Positions 45,810-54,537 of a stretch of 64,000 nucleotides of DNA are shown here, one piece after another. Within the stretch, counting starts at the first letter, position 1; every line of letters begins with the position of its first letter. The translations under genes were made by a program, and so were the position numbers. Source of the DNA: Comamonadaceae bacterium (lineage in GTDB: Bacteria > Pseudomonadota > Gammaproteobacteria > Burkholderiales > Burkholderiaceae_C); contig CANJNC010000003.1 of NCBI GenBank assembly GCA_947475685.1, forward strand, positions 47,975 through 111,974, in the 5' to 3' direction. The notes below the pieces were generated by a model, which saw only the letters and a program-made list of their open reading frames with translations, ran no database searches and was not told the DNA's origin.

Positions 45810-46880
45810 TCATAGAGCCCGGGCCTCGTTCAGTCCAGTGATCACACCAGATATTAATCGACCCGACTCGACATTTTTTAACTTGATTTGATCTCCTAAA
45901 GAGCCATCTTGTTGCGCTTCGGTTTTGATGGTGATCAAAAACCCGCGTCCTTCTCCCACAGAGAAGTTCACTTGCTGGCCTCTTTTGACCAACAAGGTGG
46001 GTTTGAGATCGTAATTTCGAATGGCTTGGTCAACGCCCATGTCATGCAAGAGTTCGGTGTTTTCAATTTCTTTGAATTGAGTCAAGACCATGGTGTCGGT
46101 GGACGCGATGGGCAAGTCGACTTGTTTAAAGAAAGAAGCTTGCAAGACGGTGCCACGCCTAAGGGGCTGGTTGGCCACCAAGACGGTTTTGATTTTGCTC
46201 CCGCTTAAAACTTGAGAAGCTGGGACACCTGGGATTGAAAGCGGCTGGACTTTGGGAGAGAGGTCTGTGGTACTTGCCAAGGGCTTGGTTGTGGCAAGCA
46301 CAGGGCTTACCTTGCCCGCGCGCAAGGCGGCCTCTTGATCGGTAAAAGAGGCTTTCAAAAAGTATTGCCAAGAAGGGTTCTCACAGCGGGCCCGAATGAC
46401 TTGACGGTTGGCAAAGGGATGATCAAACACAGTGCCAGAGGGACAAGCTTGAACCTTCAGCCTTGCGTCCATGTCGGCAATTTGTACTTGGTCGGCACTT
46501 AAAGAGATTTGCTTGGCCAACCAATGGCGAGCTTCATTTTGCAGCTGCAGTTGCGGCTCCATGGGCTTGGTGCTGGCACTCGTATCTTGAGCCCTGCCCA
46601 AAGAGGCCAATTGCACGGCATTCAATGTTTGAGCGCTCAAGGGGTTCAAGCTAAAGGAGACTAGGCATGCAAGTTGTCCGATGCGATGCGTGGCCTTAAG
46701 GAGCTTGTTTTCACCCAAATGCTTGGCGCTCACTGAAGTGGCTTCGAGAGATCTTTCAAGAGGCCTGTTGTTTAGAAAATCAAACACAGCCAACTCCCCG
46801 CCTGCGCTGAGCTTGAGCTCGTGGGCTTGGACTTTCGACGGTTTGAAATAACGGCACAGCATTTGCAAATAGGTAGTCAT
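45810..46880 (-). CDS. flgA: FlgA, P-ring assembly chaperone
   Basis: FlgA helps FlgI assemble the P ring in the periplasm. The C-terminal SAF-like and FlgA domains show VLVANQPLRRGTVLQASFFKQVDLP and LLVKRGQQVNFSVGEGRGFLITIKTEAQQDGSLGDQIKLKN, typical of the family. The 356-residue ORF has about 70 extra residues before a signal-like hydrophobic stretch (ACLVSFSLNPLSAQT), so either it has a long cytoplasmic lead or the start lies inside (no good Met there). A sigma-54 promoter precedes it. Confidence 0.92.
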   Translation of the reverse strand: MTTYLQMLCRYFKPSKVQAHELKLSAGGELAVFDFLNNRPLERSLEATSVSAKHLGENKLLKATHRIGQLACLVSFSLNPLSAQTLNAVQLASLGRAQDTSASTKPMEPQLQLQNEARHWLAKQISLSADQVQIADMDARLKVQACPSGTVFDHPFANRQVIRARCENPSWQYFLKASFTDQEAALRAGKVSPVLATTKPLASTTDLSPKVQPLSIPGVPASQVLSGSKIKTVLVANQPLRRGTVLQASFFKQVDLPIASTDTMVLTQFKEIENTELLHDMGVDQAIRNYDLKPTLLVKRGQQVNFSVGEGRGFLITIKTEAQQDGSLGDQIKLKNVESGRLISGVITGLNEARAL

Positions 46881-46925
46881 GGTGTTGAAGTTTTGACGTA
46901 ATTTTTACGCTCACGAGTCTAGATA

Positions 46926-46941
46926 AGCAAACTTAATGCCA
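46926..46941 (-). promoter_or_regulatory. Sigma-54 promoter of flgA
   Basis: On the minus strand TGGCATTAAGTTTGCT has GG and GC at the required spacing; only the sixth base departs from TGGCAC. It would start transcription about 35 bp before the flgA ATG. Confidence 0.75.
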
Positions 46942-46957
46942 GTTTTTTTAGCTTCAA

Positions 46958-48850
46958 ATGGAACATATTATGTCCTTGAATATTGATACAAAAGGTTTCT
47001 TAAATTATTCGCCTGTAGAGGTGAATAATTCTTTTTTGCTTGATCAAAAGACAGATGCATCTGAGACGGTCAGGGCAGCTTTTGCGCAGGCTTTGGCACA
47101 AACTCAGCAAGCCAATCGTGTCGGAACTCCGTCAATCTTAAGTCCAGAGGTGCCACAAGTGCTGGTCAAGCCTGGCGACAATATGACGACTTTGGTTAAA
47201 AATCACTTGTTGTCCAAAGGATTTGTGCCCAATCCAAGCGATTTGAAGAAAATGGTTTTCGATCTGGCTCGTCAAAACGGCATCGCAAACCCCAATTTGA
47301 TATTTCCTGGACAAAGACTTCAGTTGGCCTCCTTGGAGGCGAGTTTGCTGGAGGGCTCTTACCAGGCGGACAATAAAAAACCGTCAACGCCAATGCAAAA
47401 AGAGTTGACGGCTTCGGTCTCAGACCCTGCAAGTTTTGCAGCAAGCTCTTCAGCCATGCCAAGCGTTGACAAGTCAAGCAACGATTTGGGCTTGTCCGAT
47501 GGTGAGCAAGTGCTTGGGGCACATGAAACTCAAGTTGCAAGCAGTCATTTGGTCAAAGAAAACTTAAAAAGCTCAGACGCGCAAACAAGCATATCCTCGA
47601 ACTTGATGCCTAGGGACGTTTTGAACGAGCCAAGCAGTGCACCAAGAACGAGCCCCTCTCTTATTACTACACAGCAACTCTTGGAGCAAAGAGCGGCCAT
47701 CAGCAAAATGGCGGCAAGTGTGATGAGCTCTGCTTTGAACCCCAATGCGGCCAGTGCGTCTTCAAAGTCGCTGTTGGGGCTCGGCGGGTTGGAAGAGAGC
47801 AATTCGATCACGCCAGGGATGAACAATCTGCCGCTCAACCTTCAAACCAAGCTCAATCAAATGAATGGCATGAATGCCTTAAAGGCAACGCCAAACGCAG
47901 GCTTGACGACTTCGATGAGCTCCATGCCAACGCTCTTGGCCAGTAATCCGATGGATCCCAACAGTGCTTTGACCGCAGCCTCGCAAATTCAATTGATGAC
48001 CAGGCTCAATGGCTCAGCATATCCAATTTTGCAAAAGACATTGGACCGTGCCGTTGACAAGGGATTCATACCCCCACAAGAAAAGCAAGCCGTGCACGAC
48101 AGGATTTTGAATTTGGCCAGGCAGTTTAAATTTGCACCCGATGATTTTGCCAAAGTGACCTTGATGGAAAGCGATGGAATGAACCCCAAGTCCACCAACA
48201 ATCGATGTCACGGGATTATTCAGTTTTGTGATGGGCCCGATCGGGGAGCTGCTAGCGCAGGATTTGCGACCAATCCTAAAGCGATTTTGGGACAAAGTGT
48301 TTTACAGCAATTGGATTTGGTGGGCAAGTACTTTGATCAAACCGGCTTAAAAAATGCGGGTCCTACGCATTTGGATGATTTGTATTTGACGGTTTTAACG
48401 CCAGCGGCAAAAAGTGAGACTCGAGCCGATGTGGGTTTGAACATTGCGGGACCTCAAGCGGCTCACTTGCATGTCAACAAAGACAACCGTGCACCGATCA
48501 CCAGGGATTCTTTGATCAAAGGATTGCATCAAAATGCATTGGATAAATTGGGCTTGGATGAAAGGGCTGTGAAAGACGCCATGAAAAGGGGCGTTCCTAC
48601 GTTGGTCTCAGCTGCGTCTACAAGCTCTCCCTCTGTGGTTTCTTCGGCGATGGCTTCGGCCATTGATGGCCGTGGGAATTTAATCAAACCCAATTTTCAA
48701 ACCCATGCCGCGCTCAATCCCTCAGGAGCTGCACAAGTGGCTTCTTTGGAGAGCCAAATGCAAAACAATTTAAGAAAAAGCCAAGCACTGAGGGTCAATG
48801 CGTATTTGAGCAGTTCGCTGACCGGTGTGAACAATGGAATGGGCAAATGA
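46958..48850 (+). CDS. LysM and lytic-transglycosylase-like protein beside flgB
   Basis: The 630-residue protein (Met at 46958 or 46970) has no signal peptide. A LysM-like domain (VLVKPGDNMTTLVKNHLLSKGFVPNP to FPGQRLQLASLE) lies at residues 65-130, a long Ser/Asn-rich low-complexity region follows, and residues 355-530 resemble a transglycosylase fold with candidate catalytic Glu in VTLMESDGMNPKS, then CHGIIQFCDGPDRG and DDLYLTVLTPAA. The neighbouring FlgJ has no muramidase domain, so this protein may open the wall for the rod. Export without a signal peptide might use the flagellar apparatus. Function is inferred. Confidence 0.7.
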   Translation: MEHIMSLNIDTKGFLNYSPVEVNNSFLLDQKTDASETVRAAFAQALAQTQQANRVGTPSILSPEVPQVLVKPGDNMTTLVKNHLLSKGFVPNPSDLKKMVFDLARQNGIANPNLIFPGQRLQLASLEASLLEGSYQADNKKPSTPMQKELTASVSDPASFAASSSAMPSVDKSSNDLGLSDGEQVLGAHETQVASSHLVKENLKSSDAQTSISSNLMPRDVLNEPSSAPRTSPSLITTQQLLEQRAAISKMAASVMSSALNPNAASASSKSLLGLGGLEESNSITPGMNNLPLNLQTKLNQMNGMNALKATPNAGLTTSMSSMPTLLASNPMDPNSALTAASQIQLMTRLNGSAYPILQKTLDRAVDKGFIPPQEKQAVHDRILNLARQFKFAPDDFAKVTLMESDGMNPKSTNNRCHGIIQFCDGPDRGAASAGFATNPKAILGQSVLQQLDLVGKYFDQTGLKNAGPTHLDDLYLTVLTPAAKSETRADVGLNIAGPQAAHLHVNKDNRAPITRDSLIKGLHQNALDKLGLDERAVKDAMKRGVPTLVSAASTSSPSVVSSAMASAIDGRGNLIKPNFQTHAALNPSGAAQVASLESQMQNNLRKSQALRVNAYLSSSLTGVNNGMGK

Positions 48851-48964
48851 GTGGCAACAATTTGCCACTTCTTAAAGAGACACCTACACGATTTGCGACA
48901 AAGAAGGATGAAGTTTGCCGAAGCGCTCAAAAACACCATGACCTATATGAATAAAAAAAGTCCG

Positions 48965-48980
48965 TGGCACAGCTTTTGCA
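48965..48980 (+). promoter_or_regulatory. Sigma-54 promoter of the flgB operon
   Basis: TGGCACAGCTTTTGCA matches the -24/-12 consensus at all key positions with the required spacing. It lies about 90 bp before the flgB start and after the stop of the LysM protein gene, so it would drive flgBCDEF. Confidence 0.85.
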
Positions 48981-49070
48981 TGATCGGCTTGAGACCTTCT
49001 AACTTGAGGGTTGGGTGTCGGGAAATACAAAGATGTATTCCGATGTTTGGCAAAAAAGGAGCATGAGAAG

Positions 49071-49454
49071 ATGAACTTACTATCAGACGCTTTTGGGATT
49101 CACGAGAGAGCCTTGTCTGTGCGCAGTCAGCGCATGGAAGTCTTGGCTCGCAACATTGCGAACGCCGACACCCCCAACTACAAAGCACAGGACATTGACT
49201 TCAAAGCCATGCTTCAAGATGTCAAGACCGAGTATTTGAACGCAACCAATGACAAGCATTATGCGGGCATTCAAGATGCGCCAGACGATGGCATGCGTTA
49301 TCGAATTCCATACAACAGCTCTTTTGATGGCAACACCGTTGAAATCAGTTTAGAGCAAGCGCAGTTTGGTAAAGCCGCAGGTGACTATCAAGCAACTCTA
49401 CAGTTTTTAGAAAACCGCATTGGCGGAATTCGCAAAGCATTGAAGGGGGAATAA
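49071..49454 (+). CDS. flgB: FlgB, proximal rod protein
   Basis: The 127-residue rod subunit has the N-terminal SQRMEVLARNIANADTPNYKAQDIDFKAML block shared by flagellar rod proteins and the C-terminal helix YQATLQFLENRIGGIRKALKGE. The Met at 49071 replaces the track start 20 codons upstream; GGAG lies close by. flgC follows after six bases. Confidence 0.95.
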   Translation: MNLLSDAFGIHERALSVRSQRMEVLARNIANADTPNYKAQDIDFKAMLQDVKTEYLNATNDKHYAGIQDAPDDGMRYRIPYNSSFDGNTVEISLEQAQFGKAAGDYQATLQFLENRIGGIRKALKGE

Positions 49455-49460
49455 TCGATC

Positions 49461-49889
49461 ATGAGAACCATTGACAGTGTATTTGGGATTGCAGGGACGG
49501 CCCTCAATTCACAGTTGGTCCGATTGAATACGACGGCCTCCAATTTGGCCAATGCGACCACGGTTGCGGCCTCTGAAAAGGATGCCTTTAGAGCCAAACG
49601 CCCTGTGTTTAAAGCCTTGATGCAAGACGAGATGACCAATTCAGCCTTCCCAACCTTGGGTGGCGTGAAAGTCGATCACATCGCAGATGACCCCACGCCC
49701 ATCAGAAGCTTGTACGAGCCCAACAATCCAGCCGCGAACAAAGACGGCATGGTGTTTTTGTCCAACGTCAATGAAATGCAAGAGATGGTCGAGATGATGG
49801 CTGCATCACGGTCTTATCAAAACAACGTCGAAGTGGTCAATACAGCCAAACAACTCATGTCTAGAACCTTAGACCTTACCAAATCCTAA
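49461..49889 (+). CDS. flgC: FlgC, proximal rod protein
   Basis: The 142-residue subunit begins RTIDSVFGIAGTALNSQLVRLNTTASNLANATTVAASE and ends EMVEMMAASRSYQNNVEVVNTAKQLMSRTLDLTKS, both FlgC signatures. Normal length and in the expected flgB-flgC order. Confidence 0.96.
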   Translation: MRTIDSVFGIAGTALNSQLVRLNTTASNLANATTVAASEKDAFRAKRPVFKALMQDEMTNSAFPTLGGVKVDHIADDPTPIRSLYEPNNPAANKDGMVFLSNVNEMQEMVEMMAASRSYQNNVEVVNTAKQLMSRTLDLTKS

Positions 49890-49902
49890 AGAGAGATAAA
49901 TC

Positions 49903-50610
49903 ATGTCTACCGTCTCAACCGCCACCCAAACATCCGCACCTTTGCCCAATGGCATTCTTCGCTACGAAGATCACGTGTCCGCTGAAAAGAACAAGCCCCA
50001 AGGTGGAAGCGCCATGGGGCAGGGTGCTTTTCTAACACTCTTTACGACACAGTTGAAAAATCAAGATCCAACCGATCCAGTCAAAAACGAAGCCTTTGTT
50101 GCGCAATTGGCTCAGTTCTCACAGTTGGAAGCCACAACTGCGATGCGAACGAGTTTGGACAAGATGGCACAAAACCAGGCGAATGATCGAATGCTCACGG
50201 GTGCGTCGATGGTGGGCAGAAAAGTGGGCGTTCCCAATGGACCTGCGGTGCTTGCGCTTTCTCAACCGGTGAACGCCGTGACCAATTTGCCAACAGGCGC
50301 TGACAGTGTGACGCTTTCAGTAACGGACAGTAAAGGCAAAGTGATTCGCACTCAGACTTATGACAAACAGTTGTCAGGGGATATGAAACTCACTTGGGAC
50401 GGCGCAGACGATCAAGGCGCTCAAGCGCCAGACGGCACCTACACCTTTGCAATCAATGCGATTGTTGCGGGTGCAAACACGACACCGTCCTTCAATACCA
50501 TGGCGACGGTCAGAAGTGCAGCCAGTGCTGGGACATCAGACAACACATGGCTACTGAATGTAGATGGCGGCAAGTCAGTGAGCTTGACGGATGTGAAGGT
50601 GATCAATTGA
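49903..50610 (+). CDS. flgD: FlgD, hook-cap protein
   Basis: FlgD caps the growing hook. The 235-residue protein has the N-terminal export segment with FLTLFTTQLKNQDPTDPVKNEAFVAQLAQFSQLEATTAM and a C-terminal FlgD/Ig-like fold (MKLTWDGADDQGAQAPDGTYTF). Normal length; flgE follows after about 90 bp. Confidence 0.96.
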   Translation: MSTVSTATQTSAPLPNGILRYEDHVSAEKNKPQGGSAMGQGAFLTLFTTQLKNQDPTDPVKNEAFVAQLAQFSQLEATTAMRTSLDKMAQNQANDRMLTGASMVGRKVGVPNGPAVLALSQPVNAVTNLPTGADSVTLSVTDSKGKVIRTQTYDKQLSGDMKLTWDGADDQGAQAPDGTYTFAINAIVAGANTTPSFNTMATVRSAASAGTSDNTWLLNVDGGKSVSLTDVKVIN

Positions 50611-50698
50611 ACATCGATTAAACAGAAATAAGATTATTTAAGCAGCGAAAGCTATTTTTTTAAGCTCGCATAGAACATCATTTAAACGGAGTTAGAAC

Positions 50699-53560
50699 AT
50701 GTCCTTTTTTACATCCCTCACCGGCATCAATGCCGCCACCGCTATGATGAGCGTGACGTCCAACAACATTGCCAACGCGGGCACGGTTGGATTTAAAAAG
50801 TCAAGAACCGACTTTGGTGATATTTTTGCCACCTCCCCTTTGCAAAAGGCATCCACCACCATCGGTCAGGGTGTATCACTCAAGCAGGTGTCTTTGGCTT
50901 TCTCTCAGGGTAACGTCAGTTTCTCATCAAACACCTTGGACATGGCGATTTCCGGTGACGGTTTTTTCCCATTGAAGTCTCCTGATGGATTCCAAGATAT
51001 TTACACCCGAAACGGAACCTTCATGATGAATGACCAAAACAACGTGGTCAACTCCTCAGGACAACGTTTGATGGCGGCCAAGGTCGATAGCTCGGGCAAG
51101 GCTGACGTGAGCAATATGAATGTATTGACCATCCCACAAAAGACCACAGGACAAGCCCTGCAAACCACACAAGTGACCTTGGGTTTGAATTTTCCTGCAG
51201 ATGCGCCTGTAATTTCTGCAACCTTTAATCGGAATGACTCAACGACTTACAACAAGAGCACGGCCTTGACGGTGTATGACAAGGGAGGTAACGGTTACTT
51301 GGCCACGGTTTATTATCAAAAAACTCAAAACGCCTCACAAGCTTCACCCAACAACAGATGGCAAACCTTCGTCTACGTTGGAGAAACATTGGTCAATGCC
51401 GCTTTGCAACAAGCAACAGATGTCACAACGGGCGAGCCTTTGTTTGTGAACAAATACGGGCAATTAAAGCCCTTGTCCGCGGTGTCTGATTTGTTGGTTA
51501 ACCAAAAGACACAAAAATTTGCCTTGACGGATTTGACCGATGTCAGAACCTCTGCACCCGCCACCGTTTCTGGTGGATTGGCGCCTAATTTAACAACGCT
51601 TTCAAGCGACGGGATTGATTTTGCTGGGTCATATTCTGGCGCTGCGACAGGTCAACTGCCCGTTACCGCCACTTCAATTGATAATTTAAAGAATATGTTC
51701 AGTATCAGTATCGATGGCAGTCCTTCAAAATCCATCAGCTTGGACTATTTGACCAAATTACCCGCTGGGACCAAATTATCGGGTGCGCAAATCGCGCAAG
51801 AATTGCAAAACAACATCAACCGCCAGTTTGGCAATGAAAGGTTGTTCAACTTCAACTCCAATGCAAATCGTAACCTGATAATCTCTACTCAAGGCCCCGC
51901 TGTGAACGGTGTGATTCCTCCTGCGGGCCTTGTCAATTTGGTTTTGGATGGAACGGCGGGCAATCCTGCTCCTTTGGCCGCTCCAGGACAAATGACGATT
52001 GAACAAACAGCTAAAAGTATCAATGATCAGTTGTTGACAGCCAATTCAGGCATCACCGCTGCTTACGATGCTGCTCTGCAAACTTTTACGTTTACACCAG
52101 CTGTGGGCACAACACTGTCCGTGAACACACCCAACGCATTGATGGGTGTGTCGACGACCATCAAACAAGATCCCAATGCAACATCGTTGACGTTGACGTC
52201 TTATCCTCAAGGAGACTTGATCACACCTGTCAAAGATCAACGCTACGGCGCAACAGTCACTTATGACAGTGTGAATCAAAAATTTGTGTTTTCATCAGGG
52301 ACAACCGGTGACAACTCAAGCATCAAAATATCGACCAAGAGCAGCGATTTGGGAAATAGTTTTGCAAGAAATAAATTGGGTTTGATTGAATCCGATCCCA
52401 ATGGCAATGCGATTGGTACGGTCGATGCTGCCGTTGCAGCCAACAACAATGTCAAAACGGTGACGTACACCATTGATAAATCCGATATTGCTGTTCGTGG
52501 AACGACTTCAACCGCTGCGATCATGACGGGTTCTTCCATTGGAATTAACTTGAATCAAAACTTTGAGGTGAATGCTTCAAACAACAAGTTTGTGGTTTCT
52601 GTGGACGATGTCAAAGGCACCGTGGTGATCCCGCCTTTGCCGAACTACACCTTGGACAGTTTTGTGCAAGCTTTGCAAGATGGTATCAATCGCTTAAAGG
52701 GTCCTCCAGTCTTGAATGGCTTGACGGGTTCCAGCGTCTCGGGTGTAAAGGTTTCCTACGATCCATTGAAAAATGCCTTGTCTTTTAAATCTGGAACGGC
52801 TTCAACCAACTCATTTATCAAAGTCAGTGGAGATTCGGTATGGGGTTTGTCCAACGTGACAGCTGCTCGCGGAGCGACCTCCTCTTGGATCAAACCCACG
52901 CAATCAACGGTCACATCCTCTGGAACGCCCGTGTCACAGTACATCGATGCGTTTGGCAAGGAGACCTCGAGTGCGACCGGATTCAGTACCTTGCCGGCTT
53001 GGTCACCGATTTACTTGAACAAGGGTGAGTTGACCTTTGATACGGGCGGAAACTTGGTTTCTCCAAAAGGGGGTGCGAAGCTCGATACGGTGTTTCTCCC
53101 CAACGGTAAAGGATCTTTGACCATCAATATTGACTACACGAAGTCCACACAGTTTTCGTCACCCTATGCGGTTTTGTCGCAATCACAGGATGGTGCACCT
53201 GAGGGTGATTTGGTGGGTGTGGCGGTGGGGACCGATGGACTGGTTCAATGTAGTTACTCCAACGGTTCGCAAAATTCACTGGGTAAAGTGGTGTTGGTGA
53301 ACTTTGCCAATCCAGCTGGCTTGAGACAGATTGGTGACGCATCCTTTTATGCCAGCTCCTCGTCTGGTACTGCCAAATTGGGCGAAGCCGGTTCTGCCGG
53401 ATTTGGAACGGTGAAGTCAGGTGCCACGGAGAATGCAAACGTGGACTTGACGCAAGAATTGGTGGATTTGATCACCGAGCAACGAAACTTCCAGGCCAAT
53501 GCGAAAGCCATTGAAACGGACACGACGCTCACACAAACCATCATTCAAATTCGCGCCTAA
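50699..53560 (+). CDS. flgE: FlgE, unusually large flagellar hook protein
   Basis: The ends are clearly FlgE: MSFFTSLTGINAATAMMSVTSNNIANAGTVGFKKSRTDFGDIF at the start and NVDLTQELVDLITEQRNFQANAKAIETDTTLTQTIIQIRA at the end. Between them is a central region far larger than normal, giving 953 residues against roughly 400-450 for enteric hooks. The extra part is Ser/Thr/Asn-rich with many beta-type segments and would be surface exposed. It follows flgD and precedes flgF. Confidence 0.95.
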   Translation: MSFFTSLTGINAATAMMSVTSNNIANAGTVGFKKSRTDFGDIFATSPLQKASTTIGQGVSLKQVSLAFSQGNVSFSSNTLDMAISGDGFFPLKSPDGFQDIYTRNGTFMMNDQNNVVNSSGQRLMAAKVDSSGKADVSNMNVLTIPQKTTGQALQTTQVTLGLNFPADAPVISATFNRNDSTTYNKSTALTVYDKGGNGYLATVYYQKTQNASQASPNNRWQTFVYVGETLVNAALQQATDVTTGEPLFVNKYGQLKPLSAVSDLLVNQKTQKFALTDLTDVRTSAPATVSGGLAPNLTTLSSDGIDFAGSYSGAATGQLPVTATSIDNLKNMFSISIDGSPSKSISLDYLTKLPAGTKLSGAQIAQELQNNINRQFGNERLFNFNSNANRNLIISTQGPAVNGVIPPAGLVNLVLDGTAGNPAPLAAPGQMTIEQTAKSINDQLLTANSGITAAYDAALQTFTFTPAVGTTLSVNTPNALMGVSTTIKQDPNATSLTLTSYPQGDLITPVKDQRYGATVTYDSVNQKFVFSSGTTGDNSSIKISTKSSDLGNSFARNKLGLIESDPNGNAIGTVDAAVAANNNVKTVTYTIDKSDIAVRGTTSTAAIMTGSSIGINLNQNFEVNASNNKFVVSVDDVKGTVVIPPLPNYTLDSFVQALQDGINRLKGPPVLNGLTGSSVSGVKVSYDPLKNALSFKSGTASTNSFIKVSGDSVWGLSNVTAARGATSSWIKPTQSTVTSSGTPVSQYIDAFGKETSSATGFSTLPAWSPIYLNKGELTFDTGGNLVSPKGGAKLDTVFLPNGKGSLTINIDYTKSTQFSSPYAVLSQSQDGAPEGDLVGVAVGTDGLVQCSYSNGSQNSLGKVVLVNFANPAGLRQIGDASFYASSSSGTAKLGEAGSAGFGTVKSGATENANVDLTQELVDLITEQRNFQANAKAIETDTTLTQTIIQIRA

Positions 53561-53614
53561 TAATTAAACAAATTTTTTAGGTTGCTCATCTCAAGCTTGA
53601 TATAAAGAACCATC

Positions 53615-54379
53615 ATGGAACGTCTTGTTTTTAACTCCACGGCTGCAATGAATGAGCAGCGATTGTCGCGTCAGGTCTTGGCCCATGAAATGTCCAATAT
53701 CAACACCACCGGTTTTAAGAGAACTTATGAAGTGGCCATGAAGGCATTTAAAGCAGATGGTCAGGGTTTTGACTCGCGCTTTCAGCCCCAGGCGATCCAT
53801 ACAGACTTGGTTCAATTGGCACCAGGCCCCATGGTGACCTCGGGCAGAGATTTGGACATCATGATGAACGACGCAACCGTCATGGGTGTGACGGCTCCCA
53901 ATGGAGAGCTTGCTTTTACCAGACGAGGTGACTTGCATTTGAATGTCAACGGTGTCTTGGAAACAGGCACAAACCATGTGATTCAAGCTGAAGGGGGTGG
54001 TGTGATCACCGTTCCAGCAGGCTTTAAGGTGACGATTGCCGATGACGGACAGGTGTATGCCACGGATCCGGCCCAGCCAGGCGTTCAGCAACCCGCAGTC
54101 GTTGGTCAAATCATGCTTAGAGATGCCAGCCAAACTCCTTTGGCCCGCCGGCAAGATGGTTTGTTTAAAGTCGACGGTCAACCGATTGGCTCGAATTTTG
54201 CTTCTGGTCCTAGTAGGGCCACTATTACGACAGGTGTCTTGGAGGGCAGCAATGTCAATCCGATGGAGACCATGGTCAAGTTGATTGAGCAAAGCCGAAC
54301 CTTTGAGAACCAAGTCAGGATGATCAAAGAGGCCAAGTCCAATGACGAGTCGGGTGCTTCAATGATGAAGCTGGGGTGA
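53615..54379 (+). CDS. flgF: FlgF, proximal rod protein
   Basis: The 254-residue protein has the MNEQRLSRQVLAHEMSNINTTGFKRTYEVAMKAF start block and the C-terminal LEGSNVNPMETMVKLIEQSRTFENQVRMIKEA helix. It matches FlgF in length and order. A terminator lies about 30 bp after the stop, so flgG is not simply read through. Confidence 0.95.
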   Translation: MERLVFNSTAAMNEQRLSRQVLAHEMSNINTTGFKRTYEVAMKAFKADGQGFDSRFQPQAIHTDLVQLAPGPMVTSGRDLDIMMNDATVMGVTAPNGELAFTRRGDLHLNVNGVLETGTNHVIQAEGGGVITVPAGFKVTIADDGQVYATDPAQPGVQQPAVVGQIMLRDASQTPLARRQDGLFKVDGQPIGSNFASGPSRATITTGVLEGSNVNPMETMVKLIEQSRTFENQVRMIKEAKSNDESGASMMKLG

Positions 54380-54410
54380 TGGTGGCAATGATTTTTAAGT
54401 TAGACGCGGG

Positions 54411-54445
54411 AAAAGAGGACTGATATCTAAAGAGGTCCTCTTTTT
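54411..54445 (+). terminator. Rho-independent terminator between flgF and flgG
   Basis: AAAGAGGAC and GTCCTCTTT pair perfectly over nine bases with a loop of 14 and run into further T residues. It implies that flgBCDEF and flgGHIJKL are partly separate transcripts, or that termination is incomplete. Confidence 0.8.
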
Positions 54446-54468
54446 CTGAAGGTTGGGGCTGGGACAGG

Positions 54469-54490
54469 AGATGACGAAAAAACGTCATCT
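54469..54490. other. Eight-base-pair hairpin with A6 loop upstream of flgG
   Basis: AGATGACG and CGTCATCT pair around six A residues, 47 bp before the flgG start. With no T run it is not a terminator. It could be part of an RNA leader or a protein-binding site. Confidence 0.4.
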
Positions 54491-54537
54491 TGAATGCCAA
54501 GTCAACCAAACAGATTAAAGAAAGAAAAGAGGGTCTG

